Both the position numbers and the translations under genes were made by a program. The notes beneath the pieces are model-generated. The model did no database searches. It was not told the origin of the DNA and worked only from the letters and a program-made list of their open reading frames with translations. From positions 1-41,959 of the forward strand of contig CAZLQF010000021.1 in the NCBI GenBank assembly GCA_964561545.1: a DNA stretch of 41,959 bases. The letters run 5' to 3'. This DNA comes from CAZLQF01 sp964561545 (GTDB lineage: Bacteria > Bacteroidota > Bacteroidia > CAILMK01 > CAYYUA01). Below, piece after piece: positions 23,604 to 31,685 of this stretch. Position 1 is the first letter of the stretch. Every line of letters begins with the position of its first letter.

Positions 23604-24887
23604 GTGGAATTAAAACAATTTGAGGCCAACAAGGCTTTTGCCCAAAAGTTGGATGAAGAAGACCCCTTGAAAAAATACCGGGAAGTATTTTACATTCCCC
23701 TTCACAAAAACGAACCCACCATCTATTTCTGTGGCAATTCTTTAGGCTTACAGCCTACCACCGTGCGCACTTACATTGAAACAGAGCTGGAGGATTGGCA
23801 AAATCTTGGGGTAGAAGGTCATTTTGAGGGCCGCAATCCATGGTTTCATTACCACAAGTTTTTCTCTGAAAAGGAAGCCCGCCTTATAGGAGGCAAGCCC
23901 CATGAGGTGGTGGTCATGAATACGCTGACCGTAAACCTTCATTTAATGTTGGTTTCATTTTATCAGCCCACGAAGCGCAGATACAAAATTTTAATGGAAG
24001 GCGGTGCCTTTCCCTCTGATAGCTATGCCATTGAGAGCCAAGTTCGATATCATGGCTTGAATCCACAGAATGCCATTGTTGAGGTTCATCCACGAGAAGG
24101 AGAATTAACACTTCGGACCGAAGATATTATACAGCAAATTGAGGACCAGGGGAACGAATTGGCTTTGGTAATGCTGGGAGCGGTTAATTACTATTCAGGT
24201 CAATTCTTTGACCTGGCAAGCATTACGCAACAAGCACATCAAGTAGGTGCTTATGCGGGCTTTGACTTGGCGCATGCAGCAGGCAATGTAACGATGGACC
24301 TCCACACCTGGAATGTAGACTTTGCCGTTTGGTGTACCTACAAGTACCTGAACTCTGGACCCGGCGGCGTGGGGGGTGCTTTTGTTCATGAACAGTATGC
24401 CGACCGGAAAGACCTACCAAGGTTTGCGGGTTGGTGGGGCCATGATGAAGCGACCCGATTTCAAATGCAAAAAGGGTTTGAGCCTGAGTATGGTGCTGCA
24501 GGCTGGCAATTGAGCAATGCCCAGGTACTATCAATGGCTGCGCACAAAGCTTCACTCGATATTTTTGATGAAGCGGATATGCAAGCCGTAAGAACCAAAA
24601 GCAAACAGCTAACAGGTTACCTTGAATTCCTGATTGACCAGATCAGCAAAGAGCAGCAGGCTGCTCCTTACCAATTGATCACACCACGCGATCCCGAGAG
24701 ACGCGGTGCCCAACTATCGATCCAAGTGCAAGCAAATGGCAGGGCATTGTTTGATCAATTGCTTAAACACAACGTTATTGCAGATTGGCGGGAACCTGAT
24801 GTAATTCGAGTAGCTCCAGTACCTCTTTACAACACCTATGAAGAGGTTTTTAAGTTTGCTGAAATTTTAGAAGCCCACATTGCGTAA
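23604..24887 (+). CDS. kynU: Kynureninase
   Basis: Kynureninase is a PLP enzyme that splits kynurenine or 3-hydroxykynurenine to (hydroxy)anthranilate and alanine, in tryptophan breakdown or NAD synthesis. The 427-aa protein has IYFCGNSLGLQP, a family signature near residue 38, GHFEGRNPWFHYH, the PLP-site FDLAHAAGN with the Asp, and the Schiff-base Lys247 in CTYKYLNSGPGG. GWWGHDEATRF and the late DWREPDVIRVAPVPLYN complete the pattern. The start is GTG 23604. No kynurenine monooxygenase or HAAO gene is nearby, so the pathway direction is not shown by context. Confidence 0.95.
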   Translation: MELKQFEANKAFAQKLDEEDPLKKYREVFYIPLHKNEPTIYFCGNSLGLQPTTVRTYIETELEDWQNLGVEGHFEGRNPWFHYHKFFSEKEARLIGGKPHEVVVMNTLTVNLHLMLVSFYQPTKRRYKILMEGGAFPSDSYAIESQVRYHGLNPQNAIVEVHPREGELTLRTEDIIQQIEDQGNELALVMLGAVNYYSGQFFDLASITQQAHQVGAYAGFDLAHAAGNVTMDLHTWNVDFAVWCTYKYLNSGPGGVGGAFVHEQYADRKDLPRFAGWWGHDEATRFQMQKGFEPEYGAAGWQLSNAQVLSMAAHKASLDIFDEADMQAVRTKSKQLTGYLEFLIDQISKEQQAAPYQLITPRDPERRGAQLSIQVQANGRALFDQLLKHNVIADWREPDVIRVAPVPLYNTYEEVFKFAEILEAHIA

Positions 24888-24905
24888 TCTATATTAGATA
24901 AATGC

Positions 24906-24925
24906 ACCAAGCTATAAGCCTTGGT
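24906..24925. repeat. Short hairpin between kynU and the Smr gene
   Basis: ACCAAG and CTTGGT form a 6-bp stem with an 8-base loop 18 bp after the kynU stop. There is no strong T-run, so it is at most a weak terminator or RNA processing site. Confidence 0.3.
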
Positions 24926-24951
24926 ATTCATTTCAATAAAACTTTTAAAAA

Positions 24952-25926
24952 ATGGCAGAATTTGCGCCAGGTGATCAAGTATCATTTGTCAATGAAGAAG
25001 GACAAGGCAAGGTGGTGTCCATTATAGATGCCCATAATGTGCTCATTCAACTTGAAGAAGGCCTGGAAGTACCCGTTAACAAGCAGGCAATTGTTAAAGC
25101 CAAGGACTTCTTTGAGGAAAAGGAACAACCTAAAGTATCGGAGGACCAGCCCAAGGAACCGGACCTTGACGAAGAGCGGGGCATTTACCTGGCCTTTGAC
25201 AAGAGCAAAAGTGACCAATTCCTCGAGCTTTATTTGATCAACAACACCTATTGGCCGTTTTACTTCACTTTTTACGAGATCAGCAATGATGGCTACCAAG
25301 GCATTAGCCGCGGAGCTTTGGAATCTGCTCACTACCAATTGATCAACCGCGTCAAAATCAGTGAATTTGAGAAATGGAAACCTTTCCTGGTCCAGGGCAT
25401 ATATTACTATGCGCAATCAAATAAAGCGCCCGCCCCTATTAACTACCTTTTCAAGCCGCGCCCAAAATCATTTTTCAAGTCCATTGGCAAAGCGCCCCTC
25501 CTGAAACATGAAGCTTACCTGTTCAAATTAGGTCAATCAGAAGATAACCAATCAAGCCAGTTCCAGGAAATGCAATCATTGGATCCTGATCAATTGTTCA
25601 AGGGTAAGGAACACCCCAAACCCAAAAACATAGAAACTGATAAACCGCCTGAGGTGGTAGACCTGCACATAGAGAAATTAAGCTCGGAATATGAAGCCAT
25701 GACCCGGGACGCCATCCTTGATTACCAAATGAACTACTTCCAGGATTGCCTTGAAAAAGCCATTGCATTTGATTATCAAAAGATTGTCTTCATCCATGGC
25801 ATTGGGAATGGCGTTTTAAGAGAGCGGCTTCAATTAAACCTTAAGCGCAACAAAAAGATCAAGGGGTTTGGCGAGGCCAATTACAAAAAATATGGACTGG
25901 GTGCTACAGAAGTTGAGATCAAGTAA
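24952..25926 (+). CDS. DUF2027 and Smr domain protein
   Basis: This 324-aa cytoplasmic protein has an N-terminal SH3-like segment (FAPGDQVSFVNEEGQGKVV, about residues 4-45) and a DUF2027 middle part (about 75-200). Its C-terminal Smr domain (about 235-324) has VVDLHIEKL (the DLH motif) and IVFIHGIGNGVLRERL (the HGxGxGxLR motif), with EVEIK at the end. Smr domains, as in MutS2, are nicking endonucleases or bind branched DNA; several act on RNA or ribosomes. The DUF2027-Smr arrangement is a Bacteroidetes one. Start ATG 24952. Its stop is 1 base from that of the convergent lipoprotein gene. Confidence 0.88.
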   Translation: MAEFAPGDQVSFVNEEGQGKVVSIIDAHNVLIQLEEGLEVPVNKQAIVKAKDFFEEKEQPKVSEDQPKEPDLDEERGIYLAFDKSKSDQFLELYLINNTYWPFYFTFYEISNDGYQGISRGALESAHYQLINRVKISEFEKWKPFLVQGIYYYAQSNKAPAPINYLFKPRPKSFFKSIGKAPLLKHEAYLFKLGQSEDNQSSQFQEMQSLDPDQLFKGKEHPKPKNIETDKPPEVVDLHIEKLSSEYEAMTRDAILDYQMNYFQDCLEKAIAFDYQKIVFIHGIGNGVLRERLQLNLKRNKKIKGFGEANYKKYGLGATEVEIK

Positions 25927-25927
25927 A

Positions 25928-26560
25928 TTATGGGTTGGCATCATTTTGACTCTGTGGCACTTTCGAATCGTACAGAAAGATGATCCACTTGGCCTTAGCC
26001 GGATCAAAAGCGCCTACCGTAGGCGGATAAAGGTACATGCCTACCTTAGCTCCATTGCTCAAATAACCCTGAACAAGCTTTAAATCATTAACCGATTGCC
26101 AACCATGGGTAGATAAGCTGTCCAAATCCTCAATTCTAGGAACACTATATTGATAATAATGAACATTGCCTGGCTTTTGAACTGTTTGGCCAATACTTGC
26201 ATAGCTTTGCGGGGATTTGAAGCTTGCTGGTTGCGTTATCTGTCCTTGGCCCATCCAAATAATACCTCCATGAAAAATAGTATCGTAAGTGGGTTGGTGT
26301 ATAAAGGTAATGCCACCAAAATCTCCGGGAGCTTGGTAATTCACCTTCAAAGGAATAGAATCAACATCATTAGCCGGAAATTGATAGGTTTTGCCACCCT
26401 CAAAAGCTAAGGTTTGATAATCAACTTTTAAAAGTGTAAGTTTGTTCTGCATCGTATCTGGCTGCGGATCAGGTTTAGAAACATCCTTACCACAACCGGT
26501 CATCATAAAACCGCATGTAATTGCAATTGCAAAAAGGAACCTTAGGTACTTATGCATCAT
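25928..26560 (-). CDS. Lipoprotein of unknown function
   Basis: This 210-aa protein has a type II signal peptide with lipobox MMTGC (lipid-anchored Cys at residue 23) followed by a Lys/Asp/Pro linker. The mature part has blocks such as YQTLAFEGGKTYQF, GGIIWMGQGQ and AKWIIFLYDSKVP with no family I recognise; aromatic content suggests a beta-rich fold. It starts at ATG 26560, with ATG 26557 also open. It is convergent with the DUF2027/Smr gene, which ends 1 base away. A TAnnnTTTG-like sequence (one base over-spaced) lies just upstream. Confidence 0.8.
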   Translation of the reverse strand: MMHKYLRFLFAIAITCGFMMTGCGKDVSKPDPQPDTMQNKLTLLKVDYQTLAFEGGKTYQFPANDVDSIPLKVNYQAPGDFGGITFIHQPTYDTIFHGGIIWMGQGQITQPASFKSPQSYASIGQTVQKPGNVHYYQYSVPRIEDLDSLSTHGWQSVNDLKLVQGYLSNGAKVGMYLYPPTVGAFDPAKAKWIIFLYDSKVPQSQNDANP

Positions 26561-26650
26561 TATATAATTTAATAAATCTAACTTACAAAAATTAAAGCCA
26601 ACGATGAAATAAAATTTTAAATATAAGTTGACTACAAAAACAAAAAAATA

Positions 26651-26878
26651 ATGGCAAAAGTAAGTTATGAAAGCGAAAACAGGAGAGCACAGGGTGCAAG
26701 GGCTCTTGGCTACGGATTTTTATGGCCTTTTCTTGGTTTGTTCATATACGGGATCGGTTCTATCAATAGTTACACTTACCCCATGTACCAAGAGCTTGCT
26801 TTGCTTTTGGTGCTCATTGGCGTGTGGCGATTGGTAGTAGGATTGAAGGTTTATCAACAAAAGCAGGCAGAAGCCTGA
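26651..26878 (+). CDS. Small two-helix membrane protein, 75 aa
   Basis: Start ATG 26651. After a polar N-terminus (MAKVSYESENRRAQGARA) there are two hydrophobic helices, LGYGFLWPFLGLFIYGIG and LALLLVLIGVWRLVVGL, and a charged tail. It is probably an inner-membrane hairpin protein. I do not recognise a family. It ends 9 bp before the convergent secreted-protein gene. Confidence 0.6.
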   Translation: MAKVSYESENRRAQGARALGYGFLWPFLGLFIYGIGSINSYTYPMYQELALLLVLIGVWRLVVGLKVYQQKQAEA

Positions 26879-26887
26879 CCGTGAACC

Positions 26888-27319
26888 TTATCTATCCGGG
26901 GCATACTTTTCCAGGTTAAAAAAGCGGTTTTGTTTTTCCTTCAGCTCATTGAGCTTAGGGGGCTCGTATCTTAAGTGCTTGGGCTGGTTTTCCAAAAAGC
27001 CTTTTTCTTCTTCATCACGATTACCCGGATTATGGGCAATAACCCCGCTTGAAACCAAATCCCCGTTGCTGGCTATCTCGGCATATTCAAAAACGCCCCT
27101 GTCATTCCTCACTACGGTGTAGCCGTCAATGGTTTCATTGTAAGCTATGTAAAATCTGCCAAATCCGATAACGGTTAATTTTGTACCATCGAGCTGTACT
27201 ATATTTAAAGTGTCGTATTCATCGAATTCTGGATGGTCACCATTTTGTGCACCTATTGGATGGCTTATCAAAAACAACCCCATCAACCCTATTATCCAAT
27301 GCAGTCCGCTTCTTATCAT
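26888..27319 (-). CDS. Secreted protein resembling an M6-metalloprotease N-terminal region
   Basis: This 143-aa protein has a signal peptide (LHWIIGLMGLFLISHPIGAQ). The mature part reads VQLDGTKLTVIGFGRFYIAY, NETIDGYTVVRNDRGVFEYAE, NGDLVSSGVIAHNPGNRDEEE and FLENQPKHLRYEPP. In order and spacing this resembles the stretch before the catalytic domain in M6 (immune inhibitor A-like) metalloproteases, which has Q-x-D-G-T, E-T-x-D-G-Y-x-V and W-x-Y-A blocks, as I remember that family. No HExxH follows; the stop at 26888 is real and there is no room for a protease behind it. Start ATG 27319, with an exact -7 element 30 bp upstream. It may be a free-standing inhibitor or propeptide, or a truncation relic. 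Confidence 0.65.
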   Translation of the reverse strand: MIRSGLHWIIGLMGLFLISHPIGAQNGDHPEFDEYDTLNIVQLDGTKLTVIGFGRFYIAYNETIDGYTVVRNDRGVFEYAEIASNGDLVSSGVIAHNPGNRDEEEKGFLENQPKHLRYEPPKLNELKEKQNRFFNLEKYAPDR

Positions 27320-27348
27320 GATTTGAACGCTGGTAATTTTTTAGGCTG

Positions 27349-27356
27349 CAAAAATA
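27349..27356 (-). promoter_or_regulatory. -7 element of the M6-like gene
   Basis: On the minus strand this reads TATTTTTG, an exact TAnnTTTG match, 30 bp before the ATG. No clear -33 box is present. Confidence 0.45.
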
Positions 27357-27719
27357 CGGTTTTGATTTGAAGTCGTTAAAGCATCGCAGATTCTATTATA
27401 ATTGTTGTTTATTGGATGGGTATCGTTTATGAACGAGATTCAAGAACCAAGACCAAAGACCTTACATGAGTGGCTTTTCTTTTTCAAATAAAGCTTTCTA
27501 CTAAGCCCATTGAAAATAAGAGCTTTATAGCTCCTGATTGAATTGAGGCGTGGAAACATTGGCAATTACCATTTAACCTTATTTGTTGTAGATGCAGGTC
27601 AAAACGTGCCATGATCAATAGCTAGCATCCATAAAAGCACTAAACAAAACATCACTGCTCATCTTTTATTATTTGGTAGTGATCAAATGAGCAATCCATG
27701 AGAGGGAAGGAAATGTTGT

Positions 27720-27727
27720 TAACTTTG
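27720..27727 (+). promoter_or_regulatory. -7 element of trmD
   Basis: TAACTTTG is an exact TAnnTTTG match 15 bp before the trmD ATG, so the leader would be about 10 bases. No -33 TTTG is visible at 19-20 bp upstream. Confidence 0.4.
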
Positions 27728-27742
27728 TGAAAATTTCAAATC

Positions 27743-28435
27743 ATGAGAATAGACATCATCACCATATTTCCCGGCATGTTCGAGGGTTTTTTAAACCAAT
27801 CCATTATGCAGCGTGCACAAGACAAAGGCTTGGTGGAAATCCATTTACAGGACCTCCGGGAATTCGGACTACCAAGCGGCAAGCGTAGAACTGTTGACGA
27901 TTATGCTTTTGGCGGTGGCGCTGGAATGGTTCTGCTGGTAGAACCCCTGGTTAAATGCATTGAACATCTGCAAGCCCAAAGGACTTATGACGAAATCATT
28001 TATGTAACGGCTGATGGGAAGAAATTAGACCAACCCAAGGTTAATGAGCTCTCCATGCATCAAAACGTCCTGTTGTTGTGTGGCCGTTATAAAGGCATTG
28101 ATCAACGGGTTCGCGACCGTTATGTAACCCAGGAAATTTCTATTGGGGATTATGTCATATCCGGAGGTGAGATTGCTGCGGCAGTTTTAACAGATGCCAT
28201 TACCAGGGTCATACCTGGGGTATTGTCTGATGAGAGCTCGGCCTTACTGGACTCTTTTCAGGGTGAATTATTGGATGCGCCTGCTTATTCACGGCCCAGT
28301 GAATTTAGGGGAATGGAAGTACCCGAGGTACTCCTTTCAGGGGATCACAAGAAAATTGAAGAATGGCGGTACCAACAAGCCCTTAAAAAAACCCAAAAAC
28401 GAAGACCAGACCTCTTAGAAGGAGAAGATGATTGA
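27743..28435 (+). CDS. trmD: tRNA (guanine37-N1)-methyltransferase
   Basis: TrmD methylates G37 next to the anticodon with SAM, preventing frameshifts. The 230-aa SPOUT enzyme starts MRIDIITIFPGMFEGFLNQS and has the motif VDDYAFGGGAGMVL. The knotted SAM site LLCGRYKGIDQRVRDRY then EISIGDYVISGGE follows, with AAAVLTDAITRVIPGVL and the end LLSGDHKKIEEWR. Length is typical. In many bacteria trmD sits in an rpsP-rimM-trmD-rplS operon; here none of those genes is adjacent and it seems to have its own promoter. Confidence 0.96.
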   Translation: MRIDIITIFPGMFEGFLNQSIMQRAQDKGLVEIHLQDLREFGLPSGKRRTVDDYAFGGGAGMVLLVEPLVKCIEHLQAQRTYDEIIYVTADGKKLDQPKVNELSMHQNVLLLCGRYKGIDQRVRDRYVTQEISIGDYVISGGEIAAAVLTDAITRVIPGVLSDESSALLDSFQGELLDAPAYSRPSEFRGMEVPEVLLSGDHKKIEEWRYQQALKKTQKRRPDLLEGEDD

Positions 28436-28756
28436 ACCATCAAGTATATGATGGCGCAGCCAATAGATTGAAGCTGCTAATTTTGTCAATAGCTCCAAAA
28501 AACCAAAATGAAAAAAGCAGCCATTCGGGCATCAAGGATTGGCCGTTTAGCTTCATTGAATAATTATAGCCAACCTTACCGCTTACCTTTTAATTTACCT
28601 GAATCATTGTCATGAAAATGGTTGCTGGCAGTGAGCAAGGAATCTGTTGGTGTTAAGGAAGCATGGCTTCGGAAGCCATAAATATTGGAATGGGAAATAG
28701 CTTGAAAAGAAGCTACTGCCTCTTGATGGCTTATAGCTTGCTATTTCGGTTCTTAA
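28436..28756. other. Intergenic region between trmD and the GH3 gene
   Basis: These 321 bases separate two convergent genes. They hold small palindromes, including ATGGCTTC/GAAGCCAT (28663-28679) and ATAGC/GCTAT near 28733-28744, but no hairpin with a T-run and no credible ORF. Confidence 0.45.
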
Positions 28757-30271
28757 TTAAGGTCGTACCTTGTTGTCCAAAGCATAGGCTTCAAGCCCTT
28801 CGGCAAATTGCCGATCATTAGAAAGCCTTGGCAATTTATTCTGGCCACCCAACTTACCGATCGACTTCATGTAATCATTGAAGCCACTTTTTTGGATGCG
28901 GGTAACTTCAAGCTTTTGAAGGATCTGCCCATCTATCAGATCTTTATAATAAATGTTCTGGCGGCACATTTTGTCGTCCAGCTTTTGCCTAAATATTTCC
29001 AGGTCATCAGGCTCCTTATTGAACTCCACAAGCCATTCGTGGCGTGAGTTACCAACTTCGGGATTCACGACAGGCGCTACCGTAAATTCTGAAACCTGGG
29101 CACCTGTCTCCGCTGTCGTCTCTTTCATGGCAGTTTCTACTTCCTCATTGATAACATGCTCCCCAAATGCTGAGATGAAATGCTTAATTCTACCCGTTAC
29201 TACCAACCTTGGAGGCCTGAGGGAAACAAATTTTACCGTATCTCCAACATTGTAAGCCCATAGACCGGCATTGTTACTTACCACCAGGGCATAATGCTTG
29301 TCTTGCTCCACTTGATCAATGGTAAGGCGGGTTGGATGCGCATGGTCCACTTCTTCTAAAGGTATAAATTCGTAAAATATGCCGGAATCGATGTTAAGCA
29401 GCATCCCTTCATGGTGCTGCTTATCCTGAAAAGCAAAGAAGCCTTCAGAAGCAGGAAAAGTCTCAAGGGTATCTATGTTCGCACCTATAACTTCCTTAAT
29501 TTTATCCTCATAAGGCGAAAAATTAACGCCCCCTTGAACTAAAAGGGATAGATTGGGAAACAAGGACCGGACATCGGCTTTGCCGGTTTTCTCAAGCAGT
29601 TTTTCAAAATAAGTGAGAATCCAGGGTGGAATGCCGCTTATTAGGCTCATGTCGCAATTGAGGGTTTCCTCGATAATGCCGTCAACTTTTGCTTCCCAAT
29701 CTTCAATGCAGTTGGTTTCATAAGTCGGGACTTGGTTTTGCTGCAAATAGGAAGGTACATGATGGTTAACAATGCCGGACAGCCTTCCCGTTAAAATGCC
29801 TCCTACCTTTTGCATTTCAGGGCTTCCGGATAGGAACATCATATTGCCATTGATGAACTGCGTGTTGCCGCTGTCCTTAATGTAATGCAAAAGGGCATCC
29901 CTTGCTGTATTCATATGGTTGGGAATGGAAGCTTTGGTAATGGGAATGTACTTAACACCGGAAGTGGTACCGGAGGTTTTGGCAAAATAAAGTGGCTTAC
30001 CCGGCCAAAGCACATCCCGGTCTCCTTGTATTATTTGGTCAATGTAAGGCCTTATTTCCTCATAGCCTCGCACGGGAACCTGCTTAACGAAATCATGATG
30101 AGTTTGGATCTGGTCAAAACCATGGTCCTTGCCGAATTGCGTAGCTTTTCCTTGACGGATCAGATCTTGGAAGGTCTTCTGTTGGATGGTACCCGCCTGA
30201 TCTTTCCATTTCCGCGTTTTAGCAGTAATATATTCTGCTAAAAATTTTCCTCCGAGCGATTTAAGGCCCAT
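28757..30271 (-). CDS. GH3 family acyl-acid amido synthetase-like protein
   Basis: GH3 proteins belong to the ANL superfamily: they adenylate a carboxylic acid and join it to an amino acid. In plants the acids are auxin or jasmonate; bacterial substrates are mostly unknown. The 504-aa protein has the phosphate-binding loop FAKTSGTTSGVKYIPIT (about residue 97), the YNVGDTVKF motif (about 340) and the hinge VVTGRIKHFISAFGEHV (about 358). Length is normal for bacterial GH3. Start ATG 30271. The cupin gene ends 43 bp upstream on the same strand, suggesting a two-gene operon; TAATTTCG at 30279-30286 (7 of 8 to -7) could be an internal promoter. Confidence 0.9.
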   Translation of the reverse strand: MGLKSLGGKFLAEYITAKTRKWKDQAGTIQQKTFQDLIRQGKATQFGKDHGFDQIQTHHDFVKQVPVRGYEEIRPYIDQIIQGDRDVLWPGKPLYFAKTSGTTSGVKYIPITKASIPNHMNTARDALLHYIKDSGNTQFINGNMMFLSGSPEMQKVGGILTGRLSGIVNHHVPSYLQQNQVPTYETNCIEDWEAKVDGIIEETLNCDMSLISGIPPWILTYFEKLLEKTGKADVRSLFPNLSLLVQGGVNFSPYEDKIKEVIGANIDTLETFPASEGFFAFQDKQHHEGMLLNIDSGIFYEFIPLEEVDHAHPTRLTIDQVEQDKHYALVVSNNAGLWAYNVGDTVKFVSLRPPRLVVTGRIKHFISAFGEHVINEEVETAMKETTAETGAQVSEFTVAPVVNPEVGNSRHEWLVEFNKEPDDLEIFRQKLDDKMCRQNIYYKDLIDGQILQKLEVTRIQKSGFNDYMKSIGKLGGQNKLPRLSNDRQFAEGLEAYALDNKVRP

Positions 30272-30314
30272 GTTTATTCGAAATTAGAGATTAGCAATTG
30301 GCTTTATTTACAAC

Positions 30315-30713
30315 TCATTCGTTGAATTGGACCCCTTGCTGATCATAAAGGGTGTCTTGCTGATGTTGCTCAAGCGTATTCATTTCAAAGAAGCCGATGT
30401 CGGTAAGGGCTTTCAACTCGTGCCATACATAGGGCGGAATCGTTATGGAGCAAGGAGCTGTGCATGTTTGCGTAGCTTCTTCCCCGCTTTTAAGGTCTTT
30501 TACATACAATTCCACCTCGCCTTTGAAAAGGATCATGACTTCGGGGTTCTTTTGCGATGACTTTCCTTCATGGAAATGCCTACCACTGATACTGCCCTGA
30601 TGGCGTAAGCCCATTAAAAATTCACCCTGTCGAAAATCATCGAAGCAGTAAGTATAACCGCGTTCATTTTCTCCTATTTTGTTCAAGGGGTTGATTACTA
30701 CACCTTTTATCAT
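30315..30713 (-). CDS. Cupin-fold protein (WxcM-like/sugar-binding type)
   Basis: This 132-aa single-domain protein is a small cupin. Motif 1 reads GRHFHEGKSSQKNPEVMILFKGEVELYV (given in parts: RHFHEG, then E then GEVEL) and motif 2 ITIPPYVWHELKAL. His and Glu residues in positions that bind metal in cupins are present. The DFRQGEFLMG opening and the PPYVWHE end recall WxcM-like dTDP-sugar isomerase cupins, but no sugar genes are near, so the substrate is open. Start ATG 30713, with a -7 element about 66 bp upstream. It probably shares a transcript with the GH3 gene. Confidence 0.75.
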   Translation of the reverse strand: MIKGVVINPLNKIGENERGYTYCFDDFRQGEFLMGLRHQGSISGRHFHEGKSSQKNPEVMILFKGEVELYVKDLKSGEEATQTCTAPCSITIPPYVWHELKALTDIGFFEMNTLEQHQQDTLYDQQGVQFNE

Positions 30714-30778
30714 AAATCTGCGTGATTGGTCATTTGCTTTTGATCAACGTTTGCTTAACTTTTTGATTACGTATAGGA

Positions 30779-30786
30779 CAAATTTA
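30779..30786 (-). promoter_or_regulatory. -7 element of the cupin-GH3 operon
   Basis: Minus-strand TAAATTTG, an exact TAnnTTTG match, lies about 66 bp upstream of the cupin ATG. No -33 box at the standard spacing is visible. Confidence 0.4.
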
Positions 30787-31086
30787 CAGGAAAGATTTCA
30801 AAATAGGTAAATAACCACAGTTCATTAACCTTAATGGAGTTCAATTGCTGAATGACTACCTCGATTTTTACATTTTAAACTAAATACGTCAAAGACGAAA
30901 TTGACATCCTATAGAATGATTCCTTTAATATTAAGATTTCAGGATTATCTCAATTATTTAATGGGTGTCTGGAAAAAAGGCCCACAAGAGTAAATAATAA
31001 GTCAAGCAATGTTATAATATAATACGACAGTTTGTGAGATTTGGCCTCTGAATTCAGTCAGGGGAATAAAAGTGCTGGTTAAAACG

Positions 31087-31143
31087 GCTTTAGCCATTAT
31101 ATAAACATTGTTAAAAGTTCGAAACTTGCTTAATGGCTAAAGC
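31087..31143. repeat. Perfect 13-bp inverted repeat with GGCTAAAGCC-like core
   Basis: GCTTTAGCCATTA (31087-31099) is the exact reverse complement of TAATGGCTAAAGC (31131-31143), with a 31-base spacer. The arms are themselves near-palindromic (GGCTTTAGCC, GGCTAAAGC). Similar cores lie at 23399-23410 and, altered to GGGCTGAAGCC, at 33874-33884, all between genes. This looks like a dispersed intergenic palindromic element. Confidence 0.5.
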
Positions 31144-31685
31144 TATTTTGATGTATCTTCCGGGCCCACGGATTAAAAGCCAGGGTAAAAGATCCATAGA
31201 ATCAATTTTTATTTATGTTATCCAATAAATGGTAGTGCTTTGAACGAGGAATTTCCTTACTGAATACTACAGCATCCATTTTTCTTTGATGGTACGACCT
31301 ATAGAATTTACGACTTGAAAAGGCAACAAATGAAAGCCGGTAAGATTAAAAAAAATCGGAGCACCCCTAAGTTATAGACCTATTATCAGGTAAGCTTAAC
31401 ATCCGATTAAAGGAAATCATCCTATTTTCAATTAATCAAGCTTTAAACACTACTGCTGTACGACAGAAGCTAAATTAAAATGGATTTACTTTAAAGCTAC
31501 TAAATTACAAGAAAAATATTGTATTTTTGAAAGTGCTTGCTTTTTATAATTAAACATAATACTAAGAATATGACATCAAATATTAGCTTAATTTTAAATT
31601 ACTCAAAACTATTTTAAAATAAAATAAATCCGTTTAATATCCATAATACATAACTTTTTTTATAAATCAAGATTAAGAAACAACT

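Larger units (their letters stand above)
27320..27742. other. Intergenic region between the divergent M6-like and trmD genes
   Basis: This 423-bp gap carries a minus-strand -7 element at its left end and a plus-strand one near trmD. At 27651-27693 two inverted repeats interleave: ATCACT with AGTGAT (27651-27656, 27678-27683), and TGCTCAT with ATGAGCA (27656-27662, 27687-27693). No ORF is convincing. Confidence 0.45.
30714..31685. other. 972-bp AT-rich non-coding gap
   Basis: This is the longest gene-free stretch of the window. It contains the minus-strand cupin promoter near the left end, a perfect 13-bp inverted repeat (31087-31143) and AT-rich sequence leading to the TPR kinase start. No ORF, tRNA-like fold or T-tailed terminator was seen. 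It may be a decayed gene region or carry an RNA I cannot recognise. Confidence 0.45.

Noticed and set aside
24223..24555. 110-codon minus-strand ORF in kynU
   Set aside because: Antisense shadow of the conserved PLP-site region of kynureninase; composition is His/Cys-rich nonsense.
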